Assembly: GCA_004292795.1 (NCBI GenBank)
Contig: RDXI01000005.1
Coordinates: 1-62,997 of the forward strand
Length of the DNA stretch: 62,997 nt
Direction of reading: 5' to 3'
From: Bacteroidota bacterium
GTDB lineage: Bacteria > Bacteroidota > Bacteroidia > Cytophagales > Microscillaceae
Part shown: one piece after another, positions 43,229-51,959 of the stretch
Numbering within the stretch: position 1 is the stretch's first letter
Layout of the letters: every line of letters starts with the position of its first letter
Translations under genes and position numbers: made by a program
The notes under the pieces: generated by a model
The model's database searches: none
Seen by the model: the letters and a program-made list of their open reading frames with translations, nothing else
What the model was told of the DNA's origin: nothing

Positions 43229-43248
43229 AGCTATAACGTGGGGTTAAA

Positions 43249-44064
43249 CTACTTCGCTTGCGCAGTGAAGCTTTGGATAATGCTAAAACCAGCCTCATCA
43301 ATGCTATAAGAAAGCGTATCGATGTTGGTAGTAAAGAAGTTGTACGCCACAATCGCAAAAGCAGACGAACCAATACCAAGCGCGGTGTTGATAAGAGCTT
43401 CAGAGATACCCAACGAAAGTTCAGCAGGGTTAGGAGTACCCGAAGCACCCATAGCCGAGAACGCTTTAATCATACCAATTACCGTTCCCAATAGACCGAT
43501 GAGGGTAGAAACAGACGCAAGCGTAGCAATGATGCTAAGGTTTTTCTCAAGCATAGGAAGTTCCAACGAAGTAGAGTCTTCCAATTCCTTCTGAAGTGCC
43601 GCGATTTTTTGGTCTTTGTCCATAGAGGCATCAGACAAAAGGTTTTTGTACTTGCCTAACACCGACAAGATAACATTGCCCACAGAGCCTTTTTGCTTGT
43701 TGCACTCTGCCATAGCCGCATCAACGTTGCCAGAGTCAAGGTGTGATTTTACACGACCTACAAAAGCACTTACGCTACCAGTGCCACGCGCCATGGTAAT
43801 GGTAAGGAAACGCTCAATGGAGAAGGTAACTACCATCAACGCACATGAAATCAAGATTGGCACGATAGCGATACCACCCTTGTGGATTGTTCCCAAGAAA
43901 TTCTTGGGGTGTCCATCTACTGGGTTACCGCCTTCAAAGTTCGCACTATTGCCCAACACAAAAATGAAGAGCATGTAACTGATGACAATGACAAGCGGGA
44001 TAGCTACAACCGCGAACAGCGATTGGAAGGTAGAGGACGAGTTGTTCTTAGGTTTTGTTTTCAT
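43249..44064 (-). CDS. exbB: MotA/TolQ/ExbB proton channel protein
   Basis: A 271-residue inner-membrane protein. TM1 is at about 18-35, TM2 at about 60-80 (IVPILISCALMVVTFSIERFL, with the family Glu-Arg), and TM3 and TM4 near 165-245 (LSIIATLASVSTLIGLLGTV, then LINTALGIGSSAFAIVAYNF). The GT-GMI motif and the small-residue packing of the final helix mark the TolQ/ExbB family. It is the first gene of the operon and has a -7 box at 44107-44114. The long cytoplasmic loop between TM2 and TM3 is typical. Confidence 0.93.
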   Translation of the reverse strand: MKTKPKNNSSSTFQSLFAVVAIPLVIVISYMLFIFVLGNSANFEGGNPVDGHPKNFLGTIHKGGIAIVPILISCALMVVTFSIERFLTITMARGTGSVSAFVGRVKSHLDSGNVDAAMAECNKQKGSVGNVILSVLGKYKNLLSDASMDKDQKIAALQKELEDSTSLELPMLEKNLSIIATLASVSTLIGLLGTVIGMIKAFSAMGASGTPNPAELSLGISEALINTALGIGSSAFAIVAYNFFTTNIDTLSYSIDEAGFSIIQSFTAQAK

Positions 44065-44106
44065 GAAGAAAAAACGATAGTTTTAGATTTGATTATGTTT
44101 TCGCCC

Positions 44107-44114
44107 CAAATATA
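44107..44114 (-). promoter_or_regulatory. -7 box (TATATTTG) for exbB
   Basis: Minus-strand TAnnTTTG match 43 bases upstream of the exbB ATG. Confidence 0.6.
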
Positions 44115-44184
44115 GCTCTTTTTTAAAAACAAATGAAAAAATACCAAAAAATATTAGTTTTTTTTCATTTATACCCAAATAAAA

Positions 44185-44207
44185 TACCCTTTCTGTGGGA
44201 AAGGGTA
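44185..44207 (-). terminator. Terminator after the VWA gene
   Basis: TACCCTTTC and GAAAGGGTA pair perfectly (9 bp) with a 5-base loop, 34 bases past the stop at 44241; T-rich afterwards on the minus strand. Confidence 0.7.
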
Positions 44208-44240
44208 GTGTTTTGAATGGGAAACTAACATAAGGCACGC

Positions 44241-44915
44241 TTAAAAACTAATTTGGTTGTTGCCTGCCGTTTGAGAGATGGATTGGCTAATGAAGGCTAT
44301 CATTTTGCGAATTTCCGCCCCAGAAGTGCCTACTTTCGCTATATGCTGTATGCCCATGTCTTTTTGTGCCTGTTCAAAAGAGGTCGCACTGCCCACACCA
44401 AACAAAATCGTAGTGAAAGAAAAAGCATTTTGTTCTTGGCTCAAGATGTCCGCTATTTTGTCCTTCACTTGTTTTGCAGACACATTGCTACTGTTGTCTT
44501 CGCCATCTGTAATCACAAATACCAACGTTTTGGCAGTAACGCCTGACGCTTCGAGGTTCAATCTGTAGTCTATAGCTATTTTCAATCCTTGTGCGGTTGC
44601 TTGATAGAGTGCTGTTCCGCCTCCCGAAGGCTTGAAAGTCATGGTAGGGATTTGTTTGATAGGCTGAAAGCCTGAAACAACCTCTACTTTTTCGTTGAAG
44701 GTTACGATAGACACCATCAACTGCTCGGCTACGTGGGACTTTTGCATGGTTTGCGTAAAATCATTGAACGCATGGTTCAAGTCCTTCGCATACGTGGAGA
44801 TAGAAGGCGACACATCAACCACAAAAACGGCATTGATAGTTTCCTCTACCTGAATGTCGTTAGGGTCAAAGTTATTGAAATTGAGGTTAAAATCTATTGA
44901 GTCAAAATCTGCCAT
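44241..44915 (-). CDS. VWA-domain protein, TerY-like
   Basis: A 224-residue soluble protein made of one von Willebrand A domain. The metal-site motif is FVVDVSPSISTYAKDL (D-x-S-x-S), followed by the Thr in GGTALYQATAQGLK and the Asp in VFVITDGEDNSSNVS. The N-terminus is Asp/Asn-rich (DFDSIDFNLNFNNFDP). TerY-like proteins take part in stress or tellurite-type signalling with phosphatases and kinases; here a kinase/response regulator and a SpoIIE phosphatase are directly upstream, supporting a signalling role. It begins 16 bases after the hybrid kinase stop. Confidence 0.88.
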   Translation of the reverse strand: MADFDSIDFNLNFNNFDPNDIQVEETINAVFVVDVSPSISTYAKDLNHAFNDFTQTMQKSHVAEQLMVSIVTFNEKVEVVSGFQPIKQIPTMTFKPSGGGTALYQATAQGLKIAIDYRLNLEASGVTAKTLVFVITDGEDNSSNVSAKQVKDKIADILSQEQNAFSFTTILFGVGSATSFEQAQKDMGIQHIAKVGTSGAEIRKMIAFISQSISQTAGNNQISF

Positions 44916-44931
44916 GATTGTTGGGGTAGGT

Positions 44932-46062
44932 TTAGTTATGCACCAAATAAGGCAAAGAGATGGTAAATGTTGTTCCTTTGCCTAATTCACTTTTTACACG
45001 GATATCGCCTTGTAGTTGGGTTACCAAGGTTTTGATGATAGAAAGCCCCAAACCTGTAGAGTGTTCGTTGCCTGTAGGTTTGGCACTTAGTTTCTGAAAT
45101 TTCTTGAACATCAGTTGTTGGTCTTGCTCGCTCATGCCCTGTCCTTCATCTCGCACAGCTATCAGCACGCGGTCATCTTGCAATTTGAGTGTGATATACA
45201 CATTCGTATCAGGATAAGAAAATTTGATAGCGTTTGATAGCAAGTTGTCTATGATGCGCGTCAGGTTCTCCTCATTGCTTTGCAGTAGGCAAGTTTCGGG
45301 GGCTATCAAGTGCATGGTAATATTTTTGTTCTCGGCAGTAGGCGAGAAATGCACCATTACATTCTTCAGCCACGCCACCAAATCCAACTCCTTCATTTCC
45401 ATAGCTCCCATGTCCGCTTCTTTGGCATTGATTATCAAAATGTCGTCAATCAATTTTCGCCCTCCGTCCAATACTTTTTCCATCATTTGAATAGACATTT
45501 TTTGGGCTTCGGTCAAGTCGCCATCATAAGGCAAAAACTGTAGCAACCCTAATGCTTTGTTCAGAGGCGAGCGCAAATCGTGAGATACTATAGCTAAGAG
45601 ATGGTTTTGTTCGCGCAAAAGTTCGTCTAATTGGGCGCGTTGTCGCTGAAGGGCTTGTTCGCTTCGTTTGATGGCTTGGTATAGGCGAGAAAGTTTTAAT
45701 CCCGCGTTTACACGCGCCAATAATTCCATTTGGTCGATGGGCTTGCGCAAATAATCTATAGCACCTGCTTGTAGCGCGTTTTCTATTTCGGCAAGCGAAA
45801 CATGATTTTCTGTAATAACAATGATAGGCGTATTTTGTGTGGTAACGTTGGTTTTAAACTGATTGATGAGTTCTAAGCAAGCAATATCCTTCATGCTCCA
45901 ATCCAGCATGATAAGGTCGGGCTGTCTTTCCACAGCATTCCACAGCGCGTCATGCGTGTTGGCAGTTTGAAATACCTCACACTTGTCGCGTACATCAGTA
46001 ATAAGCTTGCCTACAGCTCCCAAATGGCTTACTTCATCATCAACTATCAATATTTTTTGCAT
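44932..46062 (-). CDS. Response regulator-histidine kinase hybrid
   Basis: A 376-residue soluble protein. The receiver domain comes first (KILIVDDEVSHLG; phospho-Asp in LIMLDWSMKD; Lys in YLRKPIDQME), followed by a short coiled coil and the kinase core: H-box LLAIVSHDLRSPLNKALGLL, N-box NLLSNAIKFS, G1 VRDEGQGMSEQDQ, and G2 STGLGLSIIKTL. No sensor or TM region exists, so input must come from partner proteins or through the receiver. It sits between the SpoIIE phosphatase and the VWA gene on one strand, 16 bases from the latter. Confidence 0.92.
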   Translation of the reverse strand: MQKILIVDDEVSHLGAVGKLITDVRDKCEVFQTANTHDALWNAVERQPDLIMLDWSMKDIACLELINQFKTNVTTQNTPIIVITENHVSLAEIENALQAGAIDYLRKPIDQMELLARVNAGLKLSRLYQAIKRSEQALQRQRAQLDELLREQNHLLAIVSHDLRSPLNKALGLLQFLPYDGDLTEAQKMSIQMMEKVLDGGRKLIDDILIINAKEADMGAMEMKELDLVAWLKNVMVHFSPTAENKNITMHLIAPETCLLQSNEENLTRIIDNLLSNAIKFSYPDTNVYITLKLQDDRVLIAVRDEGQGMSEQDQQLMFKKFQKLSAKPTGNEHSTGLGLSIIKTLVTQLQGDIRVKSELGKGTTFTISLPYLVHN

Positions 46063-46110
46063 GACAATGCCATATTTTTATGTGTTGTCTATAAAAAAAC
46101 GTAAAGTTTA

Positions 46111-47280
46111 CTAAAAGGTTTCTACTTGTACTGTAGGGATTGTTTGCCCGATTTGTATGCCCATGACCAATATATCATCTACTTGCGTGTGGTCGTTCAT
46201 CCATTCGTCAAGCGTGTGCGACAATATTTTTTCTTGTTCCACCATTTTATGTTGGTGGATTTCATGCAATAATTTGCGAAAGCGCGTAACCATAAACTTG
46301 CGTTTGTCCTTGCCTCCAAATTGGTCTTGATACCCATCTGAAAACATATACAAAGTTGTAGGGGCTGAGATTTCTATAGTATGCTTCATGAAATCGAGTT
46401 CTTCTTCATACAAATAGCCTCCTATGGGTGCTTTGTTGCCTTTGATTTCTTTAAGCTCGCCGTTCTGAATATACACAAGCGAATTTTTCGCTCCTGCAAA
46501 TTCGATGCGCGGTTTGCCGAACAAGTCTTGCATATCGGCAGGGACTTGGTGAATGGTGCAAACTGTCATGTCCATGCCTTCTTCATTGCCACTTTCTTTT
46601 TGGCGCAGGGTGTAGCGCATTTCGAGGTGCAACTGATGCAAAATTTTGTCGGGTTCGGAAATGCCTTTGAACGTAACTATCTTGTGCAAAAGGTCGTTGC
46701 CTATCATACTCAAAAAAGCACCCGGCACGCCATGCCCTGTGCAATCTACTACAGCTATGATAGACCTATGATTTTTGGAATTGAACCAATAAAAATCCCC
46801 GCTCACAATATCACGAGGGCGAAAAAATACGAACAAATCATCAAACGCATTGCGGATACTCTCGGTTTTGGGAAGCATCGCGGTTTGAATGTGTCGGGCA
46901 TAAATGATACTATCCAACAAGTCCCGACTGTGTTTTTCTATGATGCGTTGCTTCTGCATGATTTCTGCCTTGCTACTGTCTAAGGCTTGAATGAGCGTGT
47001 GGTCGTGTTGCAGAAGTGTATTTTCAAGTTTTGTAATATGGCTTATTTGTTGCGAAATAGTAGCTTGTAAGGCTTGGTTTTGTTGGTATAGTGATTGATT
47101 TTGTATTTTTAATTGTTTTAGTGCATTTTCTTGTTGTGTGCTGTCCTCCTCTTTTTCTTCAGTAGGCAAGGCTGGAGTTTGGAATACGCGCATTGCCAAC
47201 GCTCCTGCAAGCCCCGCAAGAACGATAATGATATACAAAATAGGATTTTCCCACAAAGGAATGTCAAGAAGTATCAGCAT
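46111..47280 (-). CDS. Membrane SpoIIE-type protein phosphatase
   Basis: A 389-residue PP2C-type phosphatase; ATG 47280 (MLILLDIPLWENPILYIIIV) is preferred over the longer frame to 47325. There is one N-terminal TM, then a coiled coil (LKQLKIQNQSLYQQNQALQ), and the SpoIIE domain: FFRPRDIVSGDFYWF with the metal Asp, VVDCTGHGVPGAFLSMIGN, and MFSDGYQDQFGG. Proteins of this layout act as the phosphatase arm of SiaABC-type switches. The siaBC pair lies 13 kb away, so the partnership is an inference. It is upstream of the hybrid kinase by 48 bases. Confidence 0.9.
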   Translation of the reverse strand: MLILLDIPLWENPILYIIIVLAGLAGALAMRVFQTPALPTEEKEEDSTQQENALKQLKIQNQSLYQQNQALQATISQQISHITKLENTLLQHDHTLIQALDSSKAEIMQKQRIIEKHSRDLLDSIIYARHIQTAMLPKTESIRNAFDDLFVFFRPRDIVSGDFYWFNSKNHRSIIAVVDCTGHGVPGAFLSMIGNDLLHKIVTFKGISEPDKILHQLHLEMRYTLRQKESGNEEGMDMTVCTIHQVPADMQDLFGKPRIEFAGAKNSLVYIQNGELKEIKGNKAPIGGYLYEEELDFMKHTIEISAPTTLYMFSDGYQDQFGGKDKRKFMVTRFRKLLHEIHQHKMVEQEKILSHTLDEWMNDHTQVDDILVMGIQIGQTIPTVQVETF

Positions 47281-47389
47281 TGAAAAAGCACTTGAAGCGT
47301 GTGATTTGGTTAATGTACTCTGCAAATATAAGGCTAAATATTATTTTTTTAACAAAATCTACGTGCTTTTTTCAAAAAGAAATGGGCTA

Positions 47390-48367
47390 TTAGGCTGTTT
47401 TTGGGAGCATTAGCATCACTTTTTCGCACAAACTTTCTAAGGTTTCGAAACTTTCCTTGCCTACCCACTCCCACACCCAGCCCGCAGGGGCAGGCAAGAT
47501 GCGAATATGTACCTCCGCATTTGCTTCAATGCCAATGCCCAAACGAGCCAATGCCTTGTGGGTTTGGGTGTAGGCTATGCCCTCGCCTGTCAGCTGTAGG
47601 TAGGCAAGGGGCGTTTGCACAAGTTGAAATTTATCGTTCACAGCGTTGTATGCTAAGGTCGCATTGCCAAAAACACGCCCTACCACGCCCTCCAGCACCA
47701 AGGCTTCAGGCAAGCCTACAAAGCACTTGCCTTTGTCCAAGAGCCACATTTGGTCGGCAGTTTGCAGGGAAGGCTCAAGGTCGTGGGTAGCCACTAAAAT
47801 AGCTTTTTTTGTTTGCCTTGTGAGGTCGCGCAGGAGTTGGAAAATCATAAAACGGTTAGGCAAGTCCAAATGTGCGGTAGGTTCATCAAGCAAGACGATA
47901 GGCGTATCTTGCACCAAAGCCCGCGCTATCATCACTTTTTGCAACTGCCCATCACTCAGCGTAGCAAGGCGTTTGTGCAAAAGGTCTTGTGTTTGGGTAA
48001 GTTCCAACACGTTTGTAATCACGGTTTTGTCGCTTGCCTGCAAACGCTGATACCAACGCATATAGGGAAAACGTCCCATTGCCAAAGTATCTTCTACAGT
48101 GAGGTATAAATCTTGTGGTTTGTCGGTCAAGACCAAGCTAAGTTGTTTAGCGAGGTCGGTAGGCGAGTAACGCATTACGTCCTTGCCTGCTATGTGCGCC
48201 TTGCCTGCCAATGGCTTCTGCAGTCCCGCCAATGTGCGCAAAAGGGATGACTTGCCTACCCCATTCGCACCCAACAAAACCGTAAGCTGTCCTTGCCTAA
48301 GTGCAAGCGACAAAGGAGGCAATAATGGTGTCTGATACCCTATAGAAAGTGCTTGTGTTTGGAGCAT
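47390..48367 (-). CDS. ABC transporter ATPase, FecE/HmuV type
   Basis: A 325-residue ATPase: Walker A LLGANGVGKSSLLRTL, Q-loop around SLVLTDKPQDLYLT, signature LSDGQLQKVMIARALVQ, Walker B PIVLLDEPTAHLD, and H-loop LVATHDLEPS. This is the iron-siderophore/haem/cobalamin importer type. The C-terminal 90 residues (after PEALVLEGVVGRVFG) are an extension rich in LGIGIEANAEVHIRI, longer than typical 255-residue FecE. No permease or binding-protein gene is adjacent; the partners must be elsewhere. A TACCTTTG -7 box lies at 48399-48406. Confidence 0.9.
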   Translation of the reverse strand: MLQTQALSIGYQTPLLPPLSLALRQGQLTVLLGANGVGKSSLLRTLAGLQKPLAGKAHIAGKDVMRYSPTDLAKQLSLVLTDKPQDLYLTVEDTLAMGRFPYMRWYQRLQASDKTVITNVLELTQTQDLLHKRLATLSDGQLQKVMIARALVQDTPIVLLDEPTAHLDLPNRFMIFQLLRDLTRQTKKAILVATHDLEPSLQTADQMWLLDKGKCFVGLPEALVLEGVVGRVFGNATLAYNAVNDKFQLVQTPLAYLQLTGEGIAYTQTHKALARLGIGIEANAEVHIRILPAPAGWVWEWVGKESFETLESLCEKVMLMLPKTA

Positions 48368-48398
48368 TATAAATATAGTAAAAACTTTTCAATTACCA

Positions 48399-48406
48399 CA
48401 AAGGTA
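48399..48406 (-). promoter_or_regulatory. -7 box (TACCTTTG) for the ABC ATPase
   Basis: Minus-strand TAnnTTTG match about 32 bases upstream of the ATG. Confidence 0.55.
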
Positions 48407-48534
48407 GCATAAAACAAACAAAAAACAAAAACAATGAAATAAGCTGAAAGTAGGCAAGTAGGCATCATTTTTGCAGGTAAGGAAAAGGTGTTATTTTTGA
48501 ATGAATACACCATTTTATTCATTTAATTTTTTTT

Positions 48535-49461
48535 ATGAAAAAACTACTTTTGTTTATCCTTTTCTTGCCTACTGCGATTTTCGCGCAAAATATTCAAATT
48601 TTGAGCAAACAGGACTCTACAGAAGTGCCATACGCTAATATTGTGTATTATGCCAATGATTCTATCGTCGACGGCATATATACAGACGAAGATGGCAAAG
48701 CTATCCTTAAAATTCCCTCACAATGCAATAGTATTGAATTTTCGGCTATGGGCTATGATACAGCAAGAATAAATAAAAATGATTTGAAATCTGTCATTTA
48801 TTTAGAGGATATACCCTTGCCCTTGCAGGAAATTGTACTTACCTCTTCAAAAACTAGGAAGAAAAAAACTACAAAATTGGGCTATCCTATCAAAAGCAAA
48901 AGTAACTTTTATAGTGTGGCTCAAGGGCTTGAATTAATAACCTTATTTAAACCCAATACCCAAGACCAAAGAAAAGTAGCTACGTTTCTTTTTTATTTAA
49001 AGGATTTTGAATCGGAGGATAACTCCTCCTCTGTATTTAGGATAGTTTTCTATGAAAATGTAGCTCATAAACCGGGTAAGCAAATCCATATAAAGGATAG
49101 GAAGCAACAAGTTTTTACCATAAACTCTCGTCAGTATGGGAAAATTAAATTGAATATTGATCACTTAAATATAGCGTTGCCCAAAGAAGGGTTATTTGTA
49201 GGTGTTGAGTACATCGGGTTTATGGAAGCGAACAGCAAAGACATACAACAAAAAATTGAAGTTGGTGAAGATGCTTCTAAACGTCCTTATGTACCTTTTT
49301 TAAAGCAAAAAAAAGAAGCAAAATCTTATATGAGATATAAATTTAAGAAAAAAGGTAGAGGCTGGCTTGATACTGATGCATTCTTGGCTAATATTTTTTC
49401 TGATGTGAATTTGAAAGAAAATGAGTATTTTGTACCTGCTTTTGCTATAGAGGTGTACTAA
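48535..49461 (+). CDS. Secreted protein with CarboxypepD_reg-like domain (copy 1)
   Basis: A 308-residue protein with a signal peptide (MKKLLLFILFLPTAIFAQ). Residues 20-100 form a carboxypeptidase-regulatory-like beta sandwich: STEVPYANIVYYANDSIVDG, then IYTDEDGKAILKIP and SIEFSAMGYDTARI. The rest is a beta-rich domain common to Bacteroidota (FRIVFYENVAHKPGKQI, LPKEGLFVGVEYIGFME, YMRYKFKKKGRGWLDTD). It is paralogous over its whole length to the next gene. The leader and the first 60 residues are especially alike, so the pair is a tandem duplication. Function is unknown. Confidence 0.82.
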   Translation: MKKLLLFILFLPTAIFAQNIQILSKQDSTEVPYANIVYYANDSIVDGIYTDEDGKAILKIPSQCNSIEFSAMGYDTARINKNDLKSVIYLEDIPLPLQEIVLTSSKTRKKKTTKLGYPIKSKSNFYSVAQGLELITLFKPNTQDQRKVATFLFYLKDFESEDNSSSVFRIVFYENVAHKPGKQIHIKDRKQQVFTINSRQYGKIKLNIDHLNIALPKEGLFVGVEYIGFMEANSKDIQQKIEVGEDASKRPYVPFLKQKKEAKSYMRYKFKKKGRGWLDTDAFLANIFSDVNLKENEYFVPAFAIEVY

Positions 49462-49473
49462 TAAATAGTATTT

Positions 49474-50391
49474 ATGAAAAACCTACTTTTGTTTATCCTT
49501 TTCTTGCCTGCTACAATTTTAGCGCAAGATATACAAATCTTATCCCAAAAAGATAAAAAAGCTGTGCCTTTTGCTAATATTGTTTATCTTGCTAACGACT
49601 CTATAATAGGCGGAACATACAGCAATGAAGAAGGCAAGGCTCGCCTCCAACTTGCGGAGCGCGTTAATTTTATTGCTGTGTCTTCTATAGGCTATCAGAC
49701 CTTGAAAATAGCCAAGAAAGATATAAATTCGCAAATTTATTTGGTTGAAAATATAGCTGAATTGGCTGAAATTACGCTAAATCCTCAAAAATTAACCACT
49801 AAATATTTGGGAAATCCTATCAAAAATACACATCATTTTTGGCACTTTAATTCAGGTTCAGAAAAAATATTATTTATTGAAAATACTTTCAAAGAAGAAA
49901 AAATTATAAAATCCTTTTCTTTTTTTCTCAAAAAATTTGATAACGTATTGCCTGTTTTCAAGGTTGTATTCTATACTTGTGTAAATGGGTATCCTGCCAA
50001 AATATACAATGAAAATACAACAAATAATGTCTTTGTATTGGATAAAAATGAAAAGAATAAGGTAAAATTAGATATAGAGAAAATGAATATCATACTACCC
50101 AAAGAAGGTGTTTTTGTAGGGCTTGAATATGTGGGTATTGTGGATAAAGATACCAAAAATATTATGGCAGACAATCACTTCTATACTGCTGCTATGGAAA
50201 AAAAGCCATCAGGCATAAGCATCGCTGTTGCCACAAAGAAAAGTGAAACAAAACCACTTTTTTACACAAAACTAAAATTTCTTGAGAGAATGAAAGGTTG
50301 GATAGATTGTAACCAACCTCCCTACAAAAACCCTAATTTAGCCCCTAACGAATATTACGTCCCTACCTTTGGCATAGAAGTTTACGAATAA
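49474..50391 (+). CDS. Secreted protein with CarboxypepD_reg-like domain (copy 2)
   Basis: A 305-residue paralog of the preceding gene. The signal is MKNLLLFILFLPATILAQ; the domain has KKAVPFANIVYLANDSIIGG, TYSNEEGKARLQLAER and FIAVSSIGYQTLKI. The C-terminal half has FKVVFYTCVNGYPAKIY, LPKEGVFVGLEYVGIVD and YYVPTFGIEVYE. Twelve bases separate the genes, so they are probably co-transcribed. The divergence is spread evenly, with conserved hydrophobic cores, suggesting both are functional. The trailing region goes directly into the 24-bp repeat. Confidence 0.82.
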   Translation: MKNLLLFILFLPATILAQDIQILSQKDKKAVPFANIVYLANDSIIGGTYSNEEGKARLQLAERVNFIAVSSIGYQTLKIAKKDINSQIYLVENIAELAEITLNPQKLTTKYLGNPIKNTHHFWHFNSGSEKILFIENTFKEEKIIKSFSFFLKKFDNVLPVFKVVFYTCVNGYPAKIYNENTTNNVFVLDKNEKNKVKLDIEKMNIILPKEGVFVGLEYVGIVDKDTKNIMADNHFYTAAMEKKPSGISIAVATKKSETKPLFYTKLKFLERMKGWIDCNQPPYKNPNLAPNEYYVPTFGIEVYE

Positions 50392-50556
50392 CGCTTTTTC
50401 ATGTGTTCTTGCCTACCCCATTCGCGCCCAACTAAACAGTATAAAGGAGGCGAGAGTAGGGTTATTTGTTGTATGGTTGGTTGTTATATGGTTGTATGGT
50501 TGATTGTTGTATGCTTGATAACCCGATAACCTGTTACCCGCAAACCCTTCCACCCC

Positions 50557-50720
50557 TCAACCTTTCCACCCCTCACCCCTTCAACCTTTCCACCTCTCAA
50601 CCCTTCAACCTTTCCACCTCTCAACCCCTCTACCTTTCCACCTCTCAACCCTTCAACCTTTCCACCTCTCAACCCCTCTACCTTTCCACCTCTCAACCCT
50701 TCTACCTTTCCACCCGTAAC
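50557..50720. repeat. 24-bp tandem repeat with 48-bp higher-order period
   Basis: Six full 24-bp units and a partial seventh, of the type TC[A/T]ACCTTTCCACC-CTCA-CC-. Units starting TCAA and ending CCCC alternate with units starting TCTA and ending CCCT (units 3-4 equal 5-6). Upstream (50462-50520) lies a TTGTATGGTTG-like repetitive tract. Open frames across it (LSTSQPFN repeats) are by-products. The gap 50392-50728 holds only this. Confidence 0.9.
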
Positions 50721-50728
50721 ATTTCCCC

Positions 50729-51106
50729 TTACTCTGCGACCTTATAAACATTCCAGCAAAGCAAAGCCCAGCCTATCAGAAATAGAACGCCTCCAATGGG
50801 TGTGATAGCACCGAGCTTGCCTATGTTGGTAAGCGAAAGCGCGTACAAAGAACCAGAGAAAACCAACATACCGCCTATAAAGCAGTAACCCGCCGAAGCG
50901 AACACATGGGTTTTGAACACTTGGTTCAAAATGCCCACTACCAACAACGCGATGGCGTGATAGAATTGGTACTTGACCGCCAACTCGAAAGTATCAACGC
51001 GCTGATGGGCAGTAAGGACAGCTTTCAAGCCGTGTGCGCCAAACGCGCCTATCGCCACCGCTAAAAAGCCTATTATTCCGCCAGATAAAAGAAAAAATTT
51101 GGTCAT
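50729..51106 (-). CDS. DUF423 family small membrane protein
   Basis: A 125-residue four-TM protein: FFLLSGGIIGFLAVAIGAFG with the family's GAFGAHGLK motif directly after TM1, QRVDTFELAVKYQFYHAIAL for TM2, SAGYCFIGGMLVFSGSLYAL for TM3, and ITPIGGVLFLIGWALLCWN for TM4. The GAxGAHGL and YQ-YHA-ALL patterns identify DUF423 (YgdD-like). The function is unknown. Its stop lies within 10 bases of the 24-bp repeat array. Confidence 0.9.
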   Translation of the reverse strand: MTKFFLLSGGIIGFLAVAIGAFGAHGLKAVLTAHQRVDTFELAVKYQFYHAIALLVVGILNQVFKTHVFASAGYCFIGGMLVFSGSLYALSLTNIGKLGAITPIGGVLFLIGWALLCWNVYKVAE

Positions 51107-51179
51107 CTCAAAAAAAAGTTATAACTTAGTGCTACAAAAATCGTATTTAAAAATAAACAATCCAAAATCCCCCCTTGCC

Positions 51180-51350
51180 ATGAGTATCAAAAGTTTAATT
51201 TCACTTGCTATGGTTGTTGCCGCATTAGTTGTCGTATGGAAAGTAGTCGGCATCGCAAGCCGTATGTTCTGGTACGCACTCGTAGCTTCAGCCGTGTATT
51301 TCTTGTATGTGATGTATGTAGCCCCTATGTTCAAGGGCAAACAAGAATAA
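51180..51350 (+). CDS. Small single- or double-TM protein, 56 aa
   Basis: The start is ATG 51180 (MSIKSLISLAMVVAALVVVW); the longer frame from 51099 is improbable because it enters the divergent DUF423 gene. Hydrophobic stretches lie at about 5-22 and 27-48 (ASRMFWYALVASAVYFLYVM), and a basic tail ends FKGKQE. No family is recognised. It is divergent from the DUF423 gene and lies before folK, separated by the folK promoter. A plausible small membrane protein. Confidence 0.6.
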   Translation: MSIKSLISLAMVVAALVVVWKVVGIASRMFWYALVASAVYFLYVMYVAPMFKGKQE

Positions 51351-51417
51351 GCTACCGCCTTTTCGCCTAACTACAAAGTCTGAACCCGCAAGGTTTGGAC
51401 TTTTGCGTTTTTTGCCC

Positions 51418-51425
51418 TATTTTTG
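51418..51425 (+). promoter_or_regulatory. -7 box (TATTTTTG) close to the folK start
   Basis: TAnnTTTG match ending 8 bases before ATG 51434, so the mRNA leader would be almost absent. Confidence 0.6.
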
Positions 51426-51433
51426 CAGAGATT

Positions 51434-51835
51434 ATGGCAGTTGTATATTTATCTTTGGGAAGCAACATAGGTGATAGGGCTTCTTATTTGGCACAAGCTA
51501 TTACAGAAATAAACGACCATGTAGGCAAGATTTTACGTTGCTCCTCTGTCATAGAAACGGAGCCTTGGGGCGTAAGCGAACCTCAAGACGCTTATTTGAA
51601 CCAAAGCATAGCCATAGAAACGAGCTTAGAGCCTTTGCCGTTGTTGTATGCCACACAAGCCATTGAAAAAAAAATGGGGCGCACTTCGAAGGGCGAAAGA
51701 AAACCAAGAACTATAGACATCGATATTCTATATTACGACAACGAAATTATAAACTTGCCTGAACTCATTATCCCACACCCTTTCGCACATCTGCGCGACT
51801 TTGTGCTGATAACAGTAGGGGAGATTAGGGGTTGA
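51434..51835 (+). CDS. folK: 2-amino-4-hydroxy-6-hydroxymethyldihydropteridine pyrophosphokinase
   Basis: A 133-residue HPPK of the folate pathway, transferring pyrophosphate from ATP to the pterin. The start at 51434 (MAVVYLSLGSNIGDRASYL) fits the family's N-terminus. Motifs: SLGSNIGDR, ETEPWGVSEPQDAYLNQSIA, and the signature GERKPRTIDIDILYYDNE with the two catalytic Asp residues, then IIPHPFAHLRDFVL. The C-terminus (ITVGEIRG) is somewhat short against typical enzymes of about 155 residues. The gene may be leaderless. Confidence 0.94.
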   Translation: MAVVYLSLGSNIGDRASYLAQAITEINDHVGKILRCSSVIETEPWGVSEPQDAYLNQSIAIETSLEPLPLLYATQAIEKKMGRTSKGERKPRTIDIDILYYDNEIINLPELIIPHPFAHLRDFVLITVGEIRG

Positions 51836-51957
51836 GGGGTAGAAAGGGGGAAGGGTAGAAGGGTGGAGGGGAAACAGGTTAGGATGCTAATAATTCAACT
51901 TTCAACTTTCAACTCTCAATAAATCAATAATTCAATAAATCAACAATTCGATATTTT
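51836..51957. repeat. Low-complexity purine and TCAA-rich spacer
   Basis: First a G/A-rich tract (GGGGTAGAAAGGGGGAAGGG, the reverse-strand look of the 24-bp array at 50557), then AACTTTCAACTTTCAACTCTC and AATAAATCAATAATTCAAT short repeats, ending 3 bases before the SDR start. Slippage-prone DNA; no gene seen. Confidence 0.6.
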
Positions 51958-51959
51958 TT

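Noticed and set aside
50466-50747. An open frame coding LSTSQPFN repeats
   Set aside because: It exists only because a 24-bp unit is a multiple of three; no homologous start or flanking protein sequence.
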